Below, one piece after another: positions 41,792-51,298 of a DNA stretch of 64,000 bases. Every line of letters begins with the position of its first letter. Within the stretch, counting starts at the first letter, position 1. The notes under the pieces are model-generated. The model was not told the DNA's origin. It saw only the letters and a program-made list of their open reading frames with translations, and ran no database searches. The DNA comes from Microbacterium aurantiacum. GTDB lineage: Bacteria > Actinomycetota > Actinomycetes > Actinomycetales > Microbacteriaceae. Both the position numbers and the translations under genes were made by a program. Location: NCBI RefSeq assembly GCF_021654035.1, contig NZ_JAJPDW010000004.1, positions 1-64,000 on the forward strand, given 5' to 3'.

Positions 41792-43753
41792 TCAGTCCGC
41801 CGGGGATGCCTCGTCGGCGTTCCGGACGATGGCGATGGTCTGGTCTCGTCGCACCTGATCGCCGACGGCGACCTTCAGATGCACGGTGCCGGCGTGCGGG
41901 GCGAGGACGGGGTGCTCCATCTTCATGGCCTCGATCGTCACGATCCGCTCCCCCGCCTCCACCGGGTCGCCGTGGGAGACGTGGACGGCGGTGACGGCGC
42001 CGGGCATCGGTGCGCCGACCTCGGGAGACGACGCGTTCGCCGCCCTCCCCGTCCGCGCGAGGCCGACGAACGTCGCCTCGCGGCGGGTGAGCGGACGCAG
42101 ACGCTGCGCGCCGGAGCGTGTATGGACCCACACCGCGCCGTCGGAGCCGACCACTGCGGGGCCGACGCCGGGTTCCCGCTCGTCCTCCCCACCCTCGAGC
42201 CGGACGTCGTGCACCGCATCGTCATCGCCCAGGAAAGCAACGGTGCGCGCGGGGCGGGGGCCCGCGGCGCGCCACCCCGACCCCGATCGCCACAGGGCCG
42301 ATGCGTGCGCGGCATCCGCAGCGCGCGTGGAACCGTCCGGGAGCACCCCCGCCGCCGCACGGAGGATCGCGGGTGTCACGGGCACGGGCGACGGCGTGGG
42401 AAGGCGGTCGATCAGCGCGGTGTCGATGCGACCGGCCCGCACCTCCGGATCCTCCAGCAGCGAGCGGAGGAAGGCGATGTTCGTGTCGAGGCCGAGGATC
42501 ACCGTGTCGGCGAGCGCGGTGTCGAGAGCGGTGAGCGCCGCGTGCCGGTCGTCGCCGGAGGCGATCACCTTCGCGATCATGGGGTCGTAGTCGGAGGTGA
42601 CGACTGATCCGGTCTCCACCGCGGCATCCGTCCGCACGCCCGGGGCGGGGCGCCACTCCAGGACGTCGCCGGTGGCGGGCAGGAACCCGCGCGCGGGGGT
42701 CTCGGCGTAGACGCGCGCTTCGATCGCATGGCCGCGGATGCCGATGTCGGGCTGACGAAGGGTCAGGTCCTCTCCCGCGGCGATCCGGATCTGCTGCTCG
42801 ACGAGGTCGACGCCGGTCACGATCTCCGTGACGGGATGCTCGACCTGCAGACGCGTGTTCATCTCGATGAAGAAGAAGTCCTCGGTGCGGTCTCCGGCGA
42901 CGAGGAACTCCACTGTTCCCGCCCCGCGGTAGTCGACGGAGGCGGCGGCCGCGCAGGCCGCCTTCCCCAGGAGCTCGCGCGTGGCGGCATCCACGACGGC
43001 GGACGGTGCTTCCTCGATCACCTTCTGATGCCGCCGCTGCAGCGTGCACTCCCGCTCACCGAGGTGGATGATGTTCCCGGCCTCGTCGGCGAGGACCTGC
43101 ACCTCGATGTGGCGTGGACGTTCGACGAGTCGCTCCACGAGGAGCGTGTCGTCTCCGAACGCCGACCGGGCCACGCGGCGCGCCGTCTCCACCGCCGTCG
43201 CCAGTTCGTCGACGGCCCGGACGATCTGCATCCCCTTCCCCCCGCCGCCGGCGGAGGGCTTCACCAGCAAGGGGAAGCCGGTGGCGACCGCGGCCTCCGC
43301 GAGAGCGGTGTCGTCCATCCCGATCGCGCTGAACCCCGGGACCACCGGCACCCCGTGCGCGGCCACGTGCTCCTTCGCGCGGATCTTGTCCCCCATCAGC
43401 TCGAGCGCACGGATGCCGGGACCGATGAAGACCAGCCCTTCGTCCGCGCACGCCCGTGCGAAGGCGACGTTCTCCGAGAGGAAGCCGTATCCGGGATGCA
43501 CAGCCCGGGCGCCGGTCTCCCGCGCCGCGGCGAGGAGGACGGGGACGGACAGGTACGACTCCGCCGCCGCGGCCGGGCCGATCCGGACCGCGCGGTCGGC
43601 TTCGCGCACGTGGGGGGCTCCGGCATCCGCGTCGCTGTAGACGGCGACGGAGCGGATGCCCAGGGCGCGGAGCGTGCGGATGACACGCCGGGCGATCTCG
43701 CCGCGGTTGGCGACGAGGACGGTATCGAAGAGCGGGACGGTCATGGAGGTCAC
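41792..43753 (-). CDS. accA1: Acyl-CoA carboxylase biotin carboxylase/BCCP subunit (methylcrotonyl-CoA type)
   Basis: A 653-residue alpha subunit. The biotin carboxylase domain (about 5-450) has [19 protein letters not shown]-type [16 protein letters not shown] and [15 protein letters not shown] short BT-like linker follows, then a biotinyl domain with EAMKMEHP and biotinyl Lys611. It pairs with the beta subunit just upstream (GTGA overlap). The GTG at 43753 is kept for that overlap; the ATG at 43744 is the alternative. Gene order matches mycobacterial accD1-accA1. Confidence 0.93.
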   Translation of the reverse strand: MTSMTVPLFDTVLVANRGEIARRVIRTLRALGIRSVAVYSDADAGAPHVREADRAVRIGPAAAAESYLSVPVLLAAARETGARAVHPGYGFLSENVAFARACADEGLVFIGPGIRALELMGDKIRAKEHVAAHGVPVVPGFSAIGMDDTALAEAAVATGFPLLVKPSAGGGGKGMQIVRAVDELATAVETARRVARSAFGDDTLLVERLVERPRHIEVQVLADEAGNIIHLGERECTLQRRHQKVIEEAPSAVVDAATRELLGKAACAAAASVDYRGAGTVEFLVAGDRTEDFFFIEMNTRLQVEHPVTEIVTGVDLVEQQIRIAAGEDLTLRQPDIGIRGHAIEARVYAETPARGFLPATGDVLEWRPAPGVRTDAAVETGSVVTSDYDPMIAKVIASGDDRHAALTALDTALADTVILGLDTNIAFLRSLLEDPEVRAGRIDTALIDRLPTPSPVPVTPAILRAAAGVLPDGSTRAADAAHASALWRSGSGWRAAGPRPARTVAFLGDDDAVHDVRLEGGEDEREPGVGPAVVGSDGAVWVHTRSGAQRLRPLTRREATFVGLARTGRAANASSPEVGAPMPGAVTAVHVSHGDPVEAGERIVTIEAMKMEHPVLAPHAGTVHLKVAVGDQVRRDQTIAIVRNADEASPAD

Positions 43754-45354
43754 ATCCGGAAGAGGCCGAACCGCGGCTCGGGGAGAGGGGTGCGAGAGAC
43801 GACGTCGAGGGCGAGGCCGAGGACGTCACGGGTCTGCACCGGGTCGACGATGCCGTCATCCCACAGGCGCGCGCTGGCGTAGACCGGGTCGCCCTGGCGT
43901 TCGTACTGCTCTCGGATCGGCGCCTCGAAATCGCTCCTGGTCGCGGCGTCGAAGACCTCGCCGCGAGCGGCCAGCTGGTCCGCCTTGACGGCGGCGAGGA
44001 CCGAGGCGGCCTGGGCACCGCCCATCACCGATATCCGGCTTCCCGGCCAGGTCCAGAGGAACCGCGGTCCATACGCACGGCCGCACATCGCGTAGTTGCC
44101 CGCACCGAAGGAACCGCCGATGATCACCGTGAGTTTCGGGACCCGGGTCGTGGCGACGGCGGTCACCATCTTCGCGCCGTCCTTCGCGATCCCGCCGGCC
44201 TCCGCGTCGCGTCCCACCATGAAGCCGGAGATGTTCTGCAGGAACAGCAGCGGTATGCCGCGCTGGTCGCACAGCTCGATGAAGTGCGCCCCCTTCTGCG
44301 CCGACTCGCTGAAGAGCACGCCGTTGTTGGCGATGATCCCGATCGGGTGCCCGTGCAGACGGGCGAAGCCGGTGACGAGGGTCTCGCCGTACGACCGTTT
44401 GAACTCGTGGAAGTCGCTTCCGTCGACGAGGCGCGCGATGACCTCCCGGACGTCGTAGGGCTGGTTGACGTCGACCGGCACGACCCCGTAGAGCTCGTCG
44501 GGGTCGGCGAGGGGTGGCCGGGTCGGCGCGATCTCCCACGCGGGCGACGGTGGCGGCGGGAGGGTCGCGACGATGTCCCGCACGATCTCGAGCGCGTGCT
44601 CGTCGTTCTCCGCGAGGTGATCGACGACGCCGGATCGCCGGGCGTGCAGTTCGCCGCCGCCGAGGTCCTCCGCGCTGACGTCCTCGCCGATCGCGGCCTT
44701 CACCAGAGGAGGACCGCCGAGGAAGATCGTCCCCTGCCCGCGAACGATCACCGTCTCGTCGCTCATCGCGGGGACGTACGCGCCGCCCGCGGTGCAGGAT
44801 CCCAGAACCGCGGCGATCTGCGCGATGCCGGCCGCCGACATCCGCGCCTGCTGGTAGAAGATGCGCCCGAAGTGATCCCGGTCCGGGAAGACCTCGTCCT
44901 GCTGTGGGAGGAAAGCACCCCCGGAGTCGACGAGGTACACGCACGGCAGCCCGTTCTCCGCGGCGATCTCCTGGGCGCGCAGGTGCTTCTTCACCGTGAG
45001 GGGGAAGTAGGTTCCGCCCTTCACGGTCGCGTCGTTGCAGATGACCATGACGTGGCGCCCGTGGATGAGACCGATCCCCGCGATCACCCCGGCTCCGGGG
45101 GCCTGTCCGTCGTACACGCCCTCCGCCGCGAGCGGCGCGACCTCGAGGAACGGGCTGCCCTCGTCCAGGAGCCGGTCCACCCGATCGCGGGGCAGGAGCT
45201 TGCCGCGCGAGCGATGACGTTCCCGCGCGCTCTCGGTGCCGCCGCGGGCGATGCGGGCCAACCGCTCGCGCAGCGCGGCGGCGAGTGCCGACTGACCGTC
45301 GTGCGCGTCCGCGAACGCCTCATCCCGATCGACTGCGCTCTGCAGGACGCTCAT
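43750..45354 (-). CDS. accD1: Acyl-CoA carboxylase carboxyltransferase subunit (methylcrotonyl-CoA type)
   Basis: A 534-residue beta subunit with two crotonase-like halves. [16 protein letters not shown] and [21 protein letters not shown] are the paired oxyanion loops; [22 protein letters not shown] is characteristic of methylcrotonyl-CoA carboxylase rather than propionyl-CoA carboxylase. It transfers carboxyl from biotin to 3-methylcrotonyl-CoA in leucine breakdown. The ATG at 45354 follows GGAG. It leads the operon and faces the TetR gene across paired operators. Confidence 0.93.
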   Translation of the reverse strand: MSVLQSAVDRDEAFADAHDGQSALAAALRERLARIARGGTESARERHRSRGKLLPRDRVDRLLDEGSPFLEVAPLAAEGVYDGQAPGAGVIAGIGLIHGRHVMVICNDATVKGGTYFPLTVKKHLRAQEIAAENGLPCVYLVDSGGAFLPQQDEVFPDRDHFGRIFYQQARMSAAGIAQIAAVLGSCTAGGAYVPAMSDETVIVRGQGTIFLGGPPLVKAAIGEDVSAEDLGGGELHARRSGVVDHLAENDEHALEIVRDIVATLPPPPSPAWEIAPTRPPLADPDELYGVVPVDVNQPYDVREVIARLVDGSDFHEFKRSYGETLVTGFARLHGHPIGIIANNGVLFSESAQKGAHFIELCDQRGIPLLFLQNISGFMVGRDAEAGGIAKDGAKMVTAVATTRVPKLTVIIGGSFGAGNYAMCGRAYGPRFLWTWPGSRISVMGGAQAASVLAAVKADQLAARGEVFDAATRSDFEAPIREQYERQGDPVYASARLWDDGIVDPVQTRDVLGLALDVVSRTPLPEPRFGLFRM

Positions 45355-45411
45355 GTCATCTCCGTCGACGTCACGATCCGGTCACATCCGTTGTCCGGAC
45401 GTGACGAGTTT

Positions 45412-45454
45412 GGTTAGGGTTCATTAACCGAGTCTTAGGTTAGCGAGGATTAAC
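45412..45454. promoter_or_regulatory. Paired operators between accD1 operon and tetR
   Basis: Two similar imperfect palindromes: GGTTA-N7-TTAACC-type at 45412-45429 and GGTTA-N7-TTAAC at 45438-45454. The second ends 4 bases before the tetR ATG. Tandem GGTTA/TAACC sites between a TetR gene and its divergent catabolic operon are typical of autorepression. Confidence 0.6.
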
Positions 45455-45458
45455 TGAG

Positions 45459-46073
45459 ATGACAAGACCCCCCACCGAGCGCGGACGGGCCAAAGCCGAT
45501 CGGCACGCCGCGCTGCTCCGCGAAGCCGCACGCCTGTTCGCCGAGCGCGGCTTCCACGGGGTCAGCCTCGAAGACATCGGCGCAGCGGTCGGGGTGAGCG
45601 GACCCGCGGTCTACCGGCATTTCGCCGGAAAACAGGCCCTCCTGGGCGCACTGCTCACCGCGGTGAGCGAACGCCTCCTCTCCGGCGGTTCCGCCGTGGT
45701 GGCCGCAACGGACGACCCGCGGGAGCAGCTGCGCGGTCTCGTCAGCTTCCATGTCGACTTCGCGCTCGCGGACAGCGACGTCATCCGGGTGCAAGATCGC
45801 GATCTGGCGAGCCTCGGCGATGGGGATCGTCGCACGGTTCGGCGGCTCCAGCGCGAGTACGCCGAACTGTGGGTCGGCGCCCTCGCCGCGGACGCCCCGG
45901 ATGCCGACCCCGACGAACTCCGTACGCGCGCGTACGCCTGCTTCGGCCTGATCAATTCCACGCCGCACAGCGTCCGCCGCCGAGCCGGTAGACCATCGGA
46001 TGCCGCCGTCCGGCGACTCCTGACGGATATGGCCCTCGCCGCCCTGGGCATCGGGGATCGCGGAGTGCCATAA
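45459..46073 (+). CDS. TetR-family regulator of the leucine-type operon
   Basis: A 204-residue repressor. The HTH covers about 18-62 (LLREAARLFAERGFHGVSLE, IGAAVGVSGPAVYRHF) and the C-terminal TetR_C domain fits the SACE_7040/KstR-like group. It is divergent from accD1, as Rv2506 is in mycobacteria, and the operators at 45412-45454 lie directly in front of it. The ligand is probably an acyl-CoA intermediate; this is inference from the family and context. Confidence 0.9.
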   Translation: MTRPPTERGRAKADRHAALLREAARLFAERGFHGVSLEDIGAAVGVSGPAVYRHFAGKQALLGALLTAVSERLLSGGSAVVAATDDPREQLRGLVSFHVDFALADSDVIRVQDRDLASLGDGDRRTVRRLQREYAELWVGALAADAPDADPDELRTRAYACFGLINSTPHSVRRRAGRPSDAAVRRLLTDMALAALGIGDRGVP

Positions 46074-46109
46074 TCAGCCCCGACAAGCCGATCAGCAATC
46101 CGGGACGAG

Positions 46110-46126
46110 GTCTGACGCCGTCAGAC
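46110..46126. terminator. Short hairpin at the convergent tetR/E2 junction
   Basis: GTCTGACG-C-CGTCAGAC, a 17-base odd palindrome. It overlaps the stop codon of the E2 gene (46121-46123) and lies 37 bases past tetR. It may terminate both, but the stem is short and the loop would have to open some pairs. Confidence 0.4.
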
Positions 46127-47482
46127 GAGCATCAGGCCTCGGGCGGGGTCGCGCAGCAGGTCGCCGACGAACGCGAGGAATCGCGCGCCCTGCTCGCCGT
46201 CCACGAGCCGGTGGTCGAACGACAGCGCCAGTGTCGTCACCTGCCGGAGGGCCACCTCCTCCCGGTGCTCCCACGGCTGCCGACGCACCGCGCCGAGCGC
46301 GAGGATCCCGGCTTCACCGGGGTTGAGGATCGGGGTTCCGGCGTCGATGCCGAACACCCCGACGTTCGTGATGGAGAAGGTGCCGCCGGTCAGCGCACCG
46401 GGCGCGGTGCGACCTGAGCGGGCGGTGTCGGCGAGGTCGCGGATCGCCCGCGACAGCTCGATGACCGACATCCGCTCGGCGTCGGCGACATGGGGCACGA
46501 GCAGTCCTCGGGGCGTCGCGGCGGCGATTCCCAGGTTGACGTAGTGGTGCTGGATGATCTCTCCGGCGTCCTGGTCCCATCGCGCGTTCAGTTCCGGGTG
46601 CCGGCGGAGGCCCAGACACACGGCCTTCGACACGACGGCGAGGATGCCGATCTTCTCCTCGCCCAGCTCGCGGTCCTCCCGCAGGCGCGCGAGGAGGTCC
46701 ATCGTCTCGGTGACGTCCACGGTGAGGAAGGTCGTCACGTGCGGCGCGGTGAAGGCGCTGCGCACCATCGCCTCCGCCGTGTGCTTGCGCACGCCGCGGA
46801 TGGGGATGCGTGTCGTCCGTGCGCCCTCGTCGGGAGCGGAGAGCGCGACGGCGGACACCACATCGCCCGGGCGGCTCGGCGCCACCGTCTCGGCGTACGC
46901 CTCGACATCCTCGCGCGTGATCACACCCGTGACGCCGGAGGCTTCGACGAGCGCGAGGTCCACGCCCAGTCGCTTCGCGAGCGCCCGGACGGGGGGCGTC
47001 GAGCGCGGGCGCTCCCGGCCGGGCTCCTCCGCGGGCTCGGGACGGGGTCGGGCATCGTGGGGAGCAGCCTCCAGGACGGCGGTGTCGACGTCGCTCCTCC
47101 GCGCCCCGTGCACGCGGGCGCGGCGCCGGGGCGGCCCGGCGCGGCGCGCCGCGGCACCGTAGCCGACCAGGTTGGGGCCCGACTCCTCCTCACTCGGCGT
47201 CTCCACCGCGGGCGCGGAACCGGGGCCATCGGCGGCGGCCTCCGCGGCGATCTCGAAGGAGATCAGCGGGGCGCCGACGTCGACGACCTCTCCCGCGGCG
47301 GCATGGAGCGAGCGGACGACACCGGCGTGCGGCGAGGGGATCTCCACGATCGCCTTCGCGGTCTCGACCTCGGCGATCGTCTGGTTGAGGACGACGGCAT
47401 CCCCTTCGGCGACGTGCCACTGGACGATCTCCGCCTCGGGAAGACCTTCCCCGAGGTCGGGCAGCAGGAACCGCTCGATCAC
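46121..47482 (-). CDS. bkdC: Branched-chain 2-oxoacid dehydrogenase E2 (dihydrolipoamide acyltransferase)
   Basis: A 453-residue E2. One lipoyl domain (1-78) with lipoyl Lys43 in VETAKAIVE, an Ala/Arg-rich linker, a peripheral subunit-binding domain (about 160-200, PPVRALAKRLGVDLALVEAS) and the catalytic acyltransferase domain with His424 and Asp428 (SFDHRLVDG). ETAKA in place of EDKA is common in branched-chain E2s. The start is GTG in a GTGA overlap with E1beta. No lipoamide dehydrogenase (E3) gene is nearby, so a shared E3 elsewhere is presumed. Confidence 0.93.
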   Translation of the reverse strand: MIERFLLPDLGEGLPEAEIVQWHVAEGDAVVLNQTIAEVETAKAIVEIPSPHAGVVRSLHAAAGEVVDVGAPLISFEIAAEAAADGPGSAPAVETPSEEESGPNLVGYGAAARRAGPPRRRARVHGARRSDVDTAVLEAAPHDARPRPEPAEEPGRERPRSTPPVRALAKRLGVDLALVEASGVTGVITREDVEAYAETVAPSRPGDVVSAVALSAPDEGARTTRIPIRGVRKHTAEAMVRSAFTAPHVTTFLTVDVTETMDLLARLREDRELGEEKIGILAVVSKAVCLGLRRHPELNARWDQDAGEIIQHHYVNLGIAAATPRGLLVPHVADAERMSVIELSRAIRDLADTARSGRTAPGALTGGTFSITNVGVFGIDAGTPILNPGEAGILALGAVRRQPWEHREEVALRQVTTLALSFDHRLVDGEQGARFLAFVGDLLRDPARGLMLV

Positions 47483-48492
47483 GAGCCCACCACCTCCGAT
47501 CGACTGTTCGGACGGTCCAGGACGCGGTCCACCGCGTCGAGGATCCGGTCGAGGTCGGGAATGTGATGCTTCTCGAGCTTGGCCGGCGGGTACGGGATGT
47601 CGTGACCGGTGACGCGCACGGGCGGCGCCTCGAGATAGTGGAAGCATCGCTCGGTGAGACTCGCGATCACCTCCGCTCCGACACCCGCCTCGCGGGCGGC
47701 CTCGTGGGCGATGACCACGCGACCGGTCTTGCGCACCGACGCCTCCAGCGTCCGGTAGTCCACCGGAGACAGCGAGCGCAGGTCGATGACCTCGATCGAG
47801 ATCCCCTCCGCCTCCGCCGCATCAGCGGCATCCACGGCGGTGCGGACCATCGCGCCGTATGCGAGCAGCGTCACGTCCCGGCCCTCCCGCACGACGCGTG
47901 CGAGCCCGAGCGGCGCGGCATCCGCCAGATCCGTCGAGAGATCGACCTCGCCTTTGAGGTGGTAGAGCCGCTTGGGCTCGAAGTAGACGACCGGGTCATC
48001 GGAGGCGATCGCCTGACGAAGCGACACATACGCATCCTGCGGATCGGAGACCGCGACGACCCGCAGTCCCGAGGTGTGCACGAAGTACGCCTCGGGGGAC
48101 TCCGAGTGGTGTTCGGCGGCTCCGACGCCACCGGCCCACGGGATGCGGATCGTGATCGGCATCCGCACCGCGCCCCGCGTGCGATAGTGCAGCTTCGCGA
48201 CCTGGCAGACGATCTGGTCGAACGCCGGGTAGACGAAGCCGTCGAATTGGATCTCGACGACGGGGCGGAAGCCCCGGAAGGCCAAGCCGACGGCCGTACC
48301 CATGATGCCCGATTCCGCGAGCGGGGTGTCGATCACCCGCTGCGCACCGAATTCGGCCTGAAGACCGTCGGTGACGCGGAAGACGCCGCCGAGGGAACCG
48401 ACGTCCTCCCCCATCACGAGGACCTTCGGGTCATCCGCCATCGCACGGCGCAATCCCGCCGTGATCGCCTTCGCCATGGTCAGCTCGGTCAT
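47479..48492 (-). CDS. bkdB: Branched-chain 2-oxoacid dehydrogenase E1 beta subunit
   Basis: A 337-residue transketolase-like subunit: MGEDVGSLGGVFRVTDGL, DTPLAESGIMGTAVGLAFRG, RIPWAGGVGAAEHHSESPEA and YEVIDLRSLSP-type IEVIDLRSLSPVD. It closes the thiamine diphosphate site with E1alpha. HHSESPEAYF is typical of branched-chain E1beta; pyruvate dehydrogenase E1beta has other residues here. Overlaps of four bases on both sides show tight coupling across the three genes. GGAGGAGG precedes the ATG. Confidence 0.94.
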   Translation of the reverse strand: MTELTMAKAITAGLRRAMADDPKVLVMGEDVGSLGGVFRVTDGLQAEFGAQRVIDTPLAESGIMGTAVGLAFRGFRPVVEIQFDGFVYPAFDQIVCQVAKLHYRTRGAVRMPITIRIPWAGGVGAAEHHSESPEAYFVHTSGLRVVAVSDPQDAYVSLRQAIASDDPVVYFEPKRLYHLKGEVDLSTDLADAAPLGLARVVREGRDVTLLAYGAMVRTAVDAADAAEAEGISIEVIDLRSLSPVDYRTLEASVRKTGRVVIAHEAAREAGVGAEVIASLTERCFHYLEAPPVRVTGHDIPYPPAKLEKHHIPDLDRILDAVDRVLDRPNSRSEVVGS

Positions 48493-49610
48493 GCCTCCTC
48501 CTCCGCCGCGAAGCCGTCGAGGTAGGCGGCGAACCAGCCGCGCTGTTCATCGAGACCGGTGTGCGGCTCAGCGTAGACGTGGTCGAACACTTCCAGGGGC
48601 TCGGGGGTGCGCGCCCCGAGCGTGGCGGCGCGCACCGCCGCGCCCAGGATGTCCGCGTCCGCGTCGACGGACCGGCTGAAGGCGTCGTCGAGCTCTCCCT
48701 GGCCGCGCAGGAACACCTCGAGCCGGTCGATCGGATCGCGACGACGCCAGCGCTCGACCTCCGCCTCGTCGCGATACCTCGTGGGGTCATCCGACGTCGT
48801 ATGCGGCCCCATGCGGTAGGTCACGGCCTCGATGTAGGCGGGCCCCTGACCTGTCCGCGCCCGGTGCGTGGCCCACCGCATCGCCGCGAGACACGCCAGC
48901 ACGTCGTTGCCGTCGACCCGGAGGCTCGGGATGCCGAATCCGGGCGCACGCCCCGCGATCGGGTACGCAGCCTGGACGGAGACGGGTTCCGAGATCGCCC
49001 ACTGATTGTTGGAGCAGACGAACACGACCGGCGCGGAGAACGACGATGCGAAGACCATCGCCTCGTTCACATCACCCTGGCTCGTCGCCCCGTCGCCGAA
49101 GTACGCCACCGAGACCTGATCGGCGCCGTCTCGCTGGATCCCCATCGCGTACCCGACGGCGTGCAGCGTCTGTGCGCCGATGATGATCTGCGACGTGGCG
49201 GTGTTGGTCGCGTAGGGGTCGTTCGCGGAGTGCGTCACGCCGCGCCACGCGAGGACGAAGTCCCGCGGCGCTGCACCCCGCACATGATGGACGCCGACCT
49301 CCCGGTAGCTGGGGAAGACGAAGTCGTCCGCGCGCAGAGCCCGTGCGGTACCGACCTGCACCGCCTCCTGACCGCGGCACGGCGCCCAGAGTCCGAGCTG
49401 TCCCTGGCGTTGCAGAGCGACGCCCTCCGTGTCGATCCGACGGACGAGGACCATGTCGCGATAGAGCCCCCGCAGGGTCTCGGCATCGACGTCGGCGACC
49501 CAGCGCTCCAGTTCCGGGTCCGTCACGCGGGTGCCGTCGGGGCCGATCAGGCGCGCGACATCATCGATATCGGTCGCGATGTCGGCCGTGGGGTTCAGGG
49601 TGTGCGTCAT
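48489..49610 (-). CDS. bkdA: Branched-chain 2-oxoacid dehydrogenase E1 alpha subunit
   Basis: A 373-residue subunit carrying thiamine diphosphate. The ThDP motif is YFGDGATSQGDVNEAMVFAS through CSNNQWAISEPVS (GDG-x-NN pattern), and YRMGPHTTSDDPTRYR is the phosphorylation-loop region typical of branched-chain enzymes. The second ATG (49610) is preferred to 49616 because GGAGGG sits six bases before it. A TAGCGT -10 candidate (49688-49693, minus) would give a leader of about 70 bases. It is divergent from the Lrp/AsnC gene. Confidence 0.93.
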   Translation of the reverse strand: MTHTLNPTADIATDIDDVARLIGPDGTRVTDPELERWVADVDAETLRGLYRDMVLVRRIDTEGVALQRQGQLGLWAPCRGQEAVQVGTARALRADDFVFPSYREVGVHHVRGAAPRDFVLAWRGVTHSANDPYATNTATSQIIIGAQTLHAVGYAMGIQRDGADQVSVAYFGDGATSQGDVNEAMVFASSFSAPVVFVCSNNQWAISEPVSVQAAYPIAGRAPGFGIPSLRVDGNDVLACLAAMRWATHRARTGQGPAYIEAVTYRMGPHTTSDDPTRYRDEAEVERWRRRDPIDRLEVFLRGQGELDDAFSRSVDADADILGAAVRAATLGARTPEPLEVFDHVYAEPHTGLDEQRGWFAAYLDGFAAEEEA

Positions 49611-49710
49611 CGTCATCCCTCCTCGGCCGGAGGACCTCGTGAGTCATCCGGCAGTGGCGTCGACCGGCGTCGTCGCCAGTCAGGGCCACGCTACGTCCAG
49701 ACGTCACGAC

Positions 49711-49737
49711 GCTCAACCATTCGGCATCCGATTGAGC
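49711..49737. promoter_or_regulatory. Candidate Lrp/AsnC operator between bkdA and its regulator
   Basis: GCTCAA (49711-49716) and TTGAGC (49732-49737) form an inverted repeat with a 15-base spacer, lying between the -10 candidates of the two divergent genes. Position fits autogenous and operon control by the adjacent regulator. Confidence 0.45.
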
Positions 49738-49782
49738 ATGATGCCCCACACACTCGCGAGATACCTGCTAATGTTCAGCACT

Positions 49783-50256
49783 ATGAGTGGGCTGGATCAC
49801 GTCGACCTCGAGCTTCTCGCCGCCTTGTCCGCCGATCACCGGGCCACGGTGGTCGCCCTGGCGGAGCGCCTCGGCCTTTCGCGCAACACCGTCCAGGCCC
49901 GCATGGCCCGCCTGGAGCGGACAGGGGTGTTCCTCTCGTTCGAGCGGGCGATCTCCGCCGAGGCTCTGGGGTTCCCCATCGAGGCGTTCATCAGCGTGAC
50001 GGTGCGACAGGCGGACCTGCCGAGGATCACCGCGGAACTCGCGCGAGTGCCGGAGATCGTCCACGCCCACGGACTGTCCGGACCGGTCGACGTCCTGGTC
50101 CGCGTCGCCTGCCGCGACACACAGCACCTGTTCGACACCGACGCGCGCATCCTGGCGATCGACGGCGTGGAGCGCACCGAGACGTCGCTCGTGATGGGCG
50201 AGGTCATCGCCCATCGCGTCCTGCCCCTCATGGAGCTGGCACGACGGGAACGATAG
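49783..50256 (+). CDS. Lrp/AsnC-family regulator
   Basis: A 157-residue feast/famine regulator. An N-terminal AsnC-type HTH (about 5-55, ALAERLGLSRNTVQARMARL) is followed by the RAM domain (about 68-145, IEAFISVTVRQ to VERTETSLVMGEV), which binds amino acids and builds octamers. It is divergent from bkdABC, as in many bacteria where it activates branched-chain 2-oxoacid dehydrogenase in response to leucine, isoleucine or valine. TAATGT lies eight bases before the ATG. The 3' end overlaps the convergent EamA gene by 29 bases. Confidence 0.93.
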   Translation: MSGLDHVDLELLAALSADHRATVVALAERLGLSRNTVQARMARLERTGVFLSFERAISAEALGFPIEAFISVTVRQADLPRITAELARVPEIVHAHGLSGPVDVLVRVACRDTQHLFDTDARILAIDGVERTETSLVMGEVIAHRVLPLMELARRER

Positions 50257-51232
50257 CGGCCTCCCCCTTCGGCTCCGCGGCCGACTCCGCGTCGGCGCGG
50301 ACGAGGACGACGCCGAGTAGGATGAGCGCTCCGCCGACGAACTGGACCGGGGCCGGCACCTCGGCGAGGAAGATCCATGCGAACCCGAGGGCGAACAGCA
50401 CCTCGGACAGTCCGACGAACGACGCGACGCGCGACCCGATCCGCGGCACCGCCATCACCCCGAACGCGTAGCCGATGCTCGTTCCGGCGAGACCCACGAA
50501 CAGCAGCGGCACGAACCACGACACCTCCGCCCCGGCGAGGACCACCGTCACGGCGGGAGCATGCCATGGCATCACCCCCACCGCGAGGAGGAGCCCGATC
50601 ACCACGGCACCGACGAACAGGCCGCCCGAGGCCAAAGCCAGCGGCGGCAGGGTGTCGCCCGTCCGCTCCGCGATGAGGAAGTACGCCATCACGCAGACCG
50701 CGGCGCCCAACGCGAGCAGCGTCCCGAGGAGGTCGAATCCGGCGCCGGAGATGTCGACGACGAGAACGAGCCCGACCACCGCGACCACGGAGCCGACGAG
50801 GACGAGCCGGGAGGGGCGACGACGCGTGCGCACCCACACCAGCGCGACGAGCATCACCGGAGCGAGGTATTGGATCAGCAGCGCGACGGCCACGGGCATC
50901 CGCTGCATCGCGGCGAAGAAGAACAGCTGACAGCCCAGCACGGCCGTCAGGCCGAAGCCCACGATCAGACGCCCGTGCAGGCGGACGAATCCGCGCTGAC
51001 GGCGGATCGCGGTCCACAGCGCCGGCGACAGGACGAGACCCGCCAGCGCCATGCGCACGAGCAGAGCCGCGCCGAGCGACCAGCCTTCCTCCAGCAGGGG
51101 CTTGATGAAGGGTCCACTCGAAGAGAACGCGAGCGCCGATGCAACGGCCATGAACAGACCCGCCGTGCGGCGGGGAGCCCCGCGCTCCGGGGCGATGAGG
51201 GGGATGGGCGCGGTCGCGGCGGTCATGGGCAT
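50228..51232 (-). CDS. EamA-family (DMT superfamily) transporter
   Basis: A 334-residue membrane protein with ten hydrophobic segments in two EamA repeats (about 25-160 and 170-315). FSSSGPFIKPLLEEGWSLGAALLVR opens the first repeat and AGTSIGYAFGVMAVPRIGSR lies in the second. Members export amino acids, nucleosides or other small metabolites; the cargo is unknown. It faces the CGNR zinc-finger gene across a 66-base promoter region with an inverted repeat. Confidence 0.9.
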   Translation of the reverse strand: MPMTAATAPIPLIAPERGAPRRTAGLFMAVASALAFSSSGPFIKPLLEEGWSLGAALLVRMALAGLVLSPALWTAIRRQRGFVRLHGRLIVGFGLTAVLGCQLFFFAAMQRMPVAVALLIQYLAPVMLVALVWVRTRRRPSRLVLVGSVVAVVGLVLVVDISGAGFDLLGTLLALGAAVCVMAYFLIAERTGDTLPPLALASGGLFVGAVVIGLLLAVGVMPWHAPAVTVVLAGAEVSWFVPLLFVGLAGTSIGYAFGVMAVPRIGSRVASFVGLSEVLFALGFAWIFLAEVPAPVQFVGGALILLGVVLVRADAESAAEPKGEAAIVPVVPAP

Positions 51233-51235
51233 CCG

Positions 51236-51272
51236 ACTGTCAGGGGCGAACTGTGTTTACACTCGTGACAGT
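51236..51272. promoter_or_regulatory. Inverted repeat in the EamA/CGNR divergent promoter
   Basis: ACTGTCA (51236-51242) and TGACAGT (51266-51272) are exact complements with a 23-base spacer. Inside lies GTGTTTACAC, nearly palindromic, overlapping a TACACT -10 candidate (51259-51264) for the plus-strand gene. It looks like an operator covering both promoters. Confidence 0.55.
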
Positions 51273-51298
51273 AGGGGATGCCGAGGTCAGGAGTCAAC

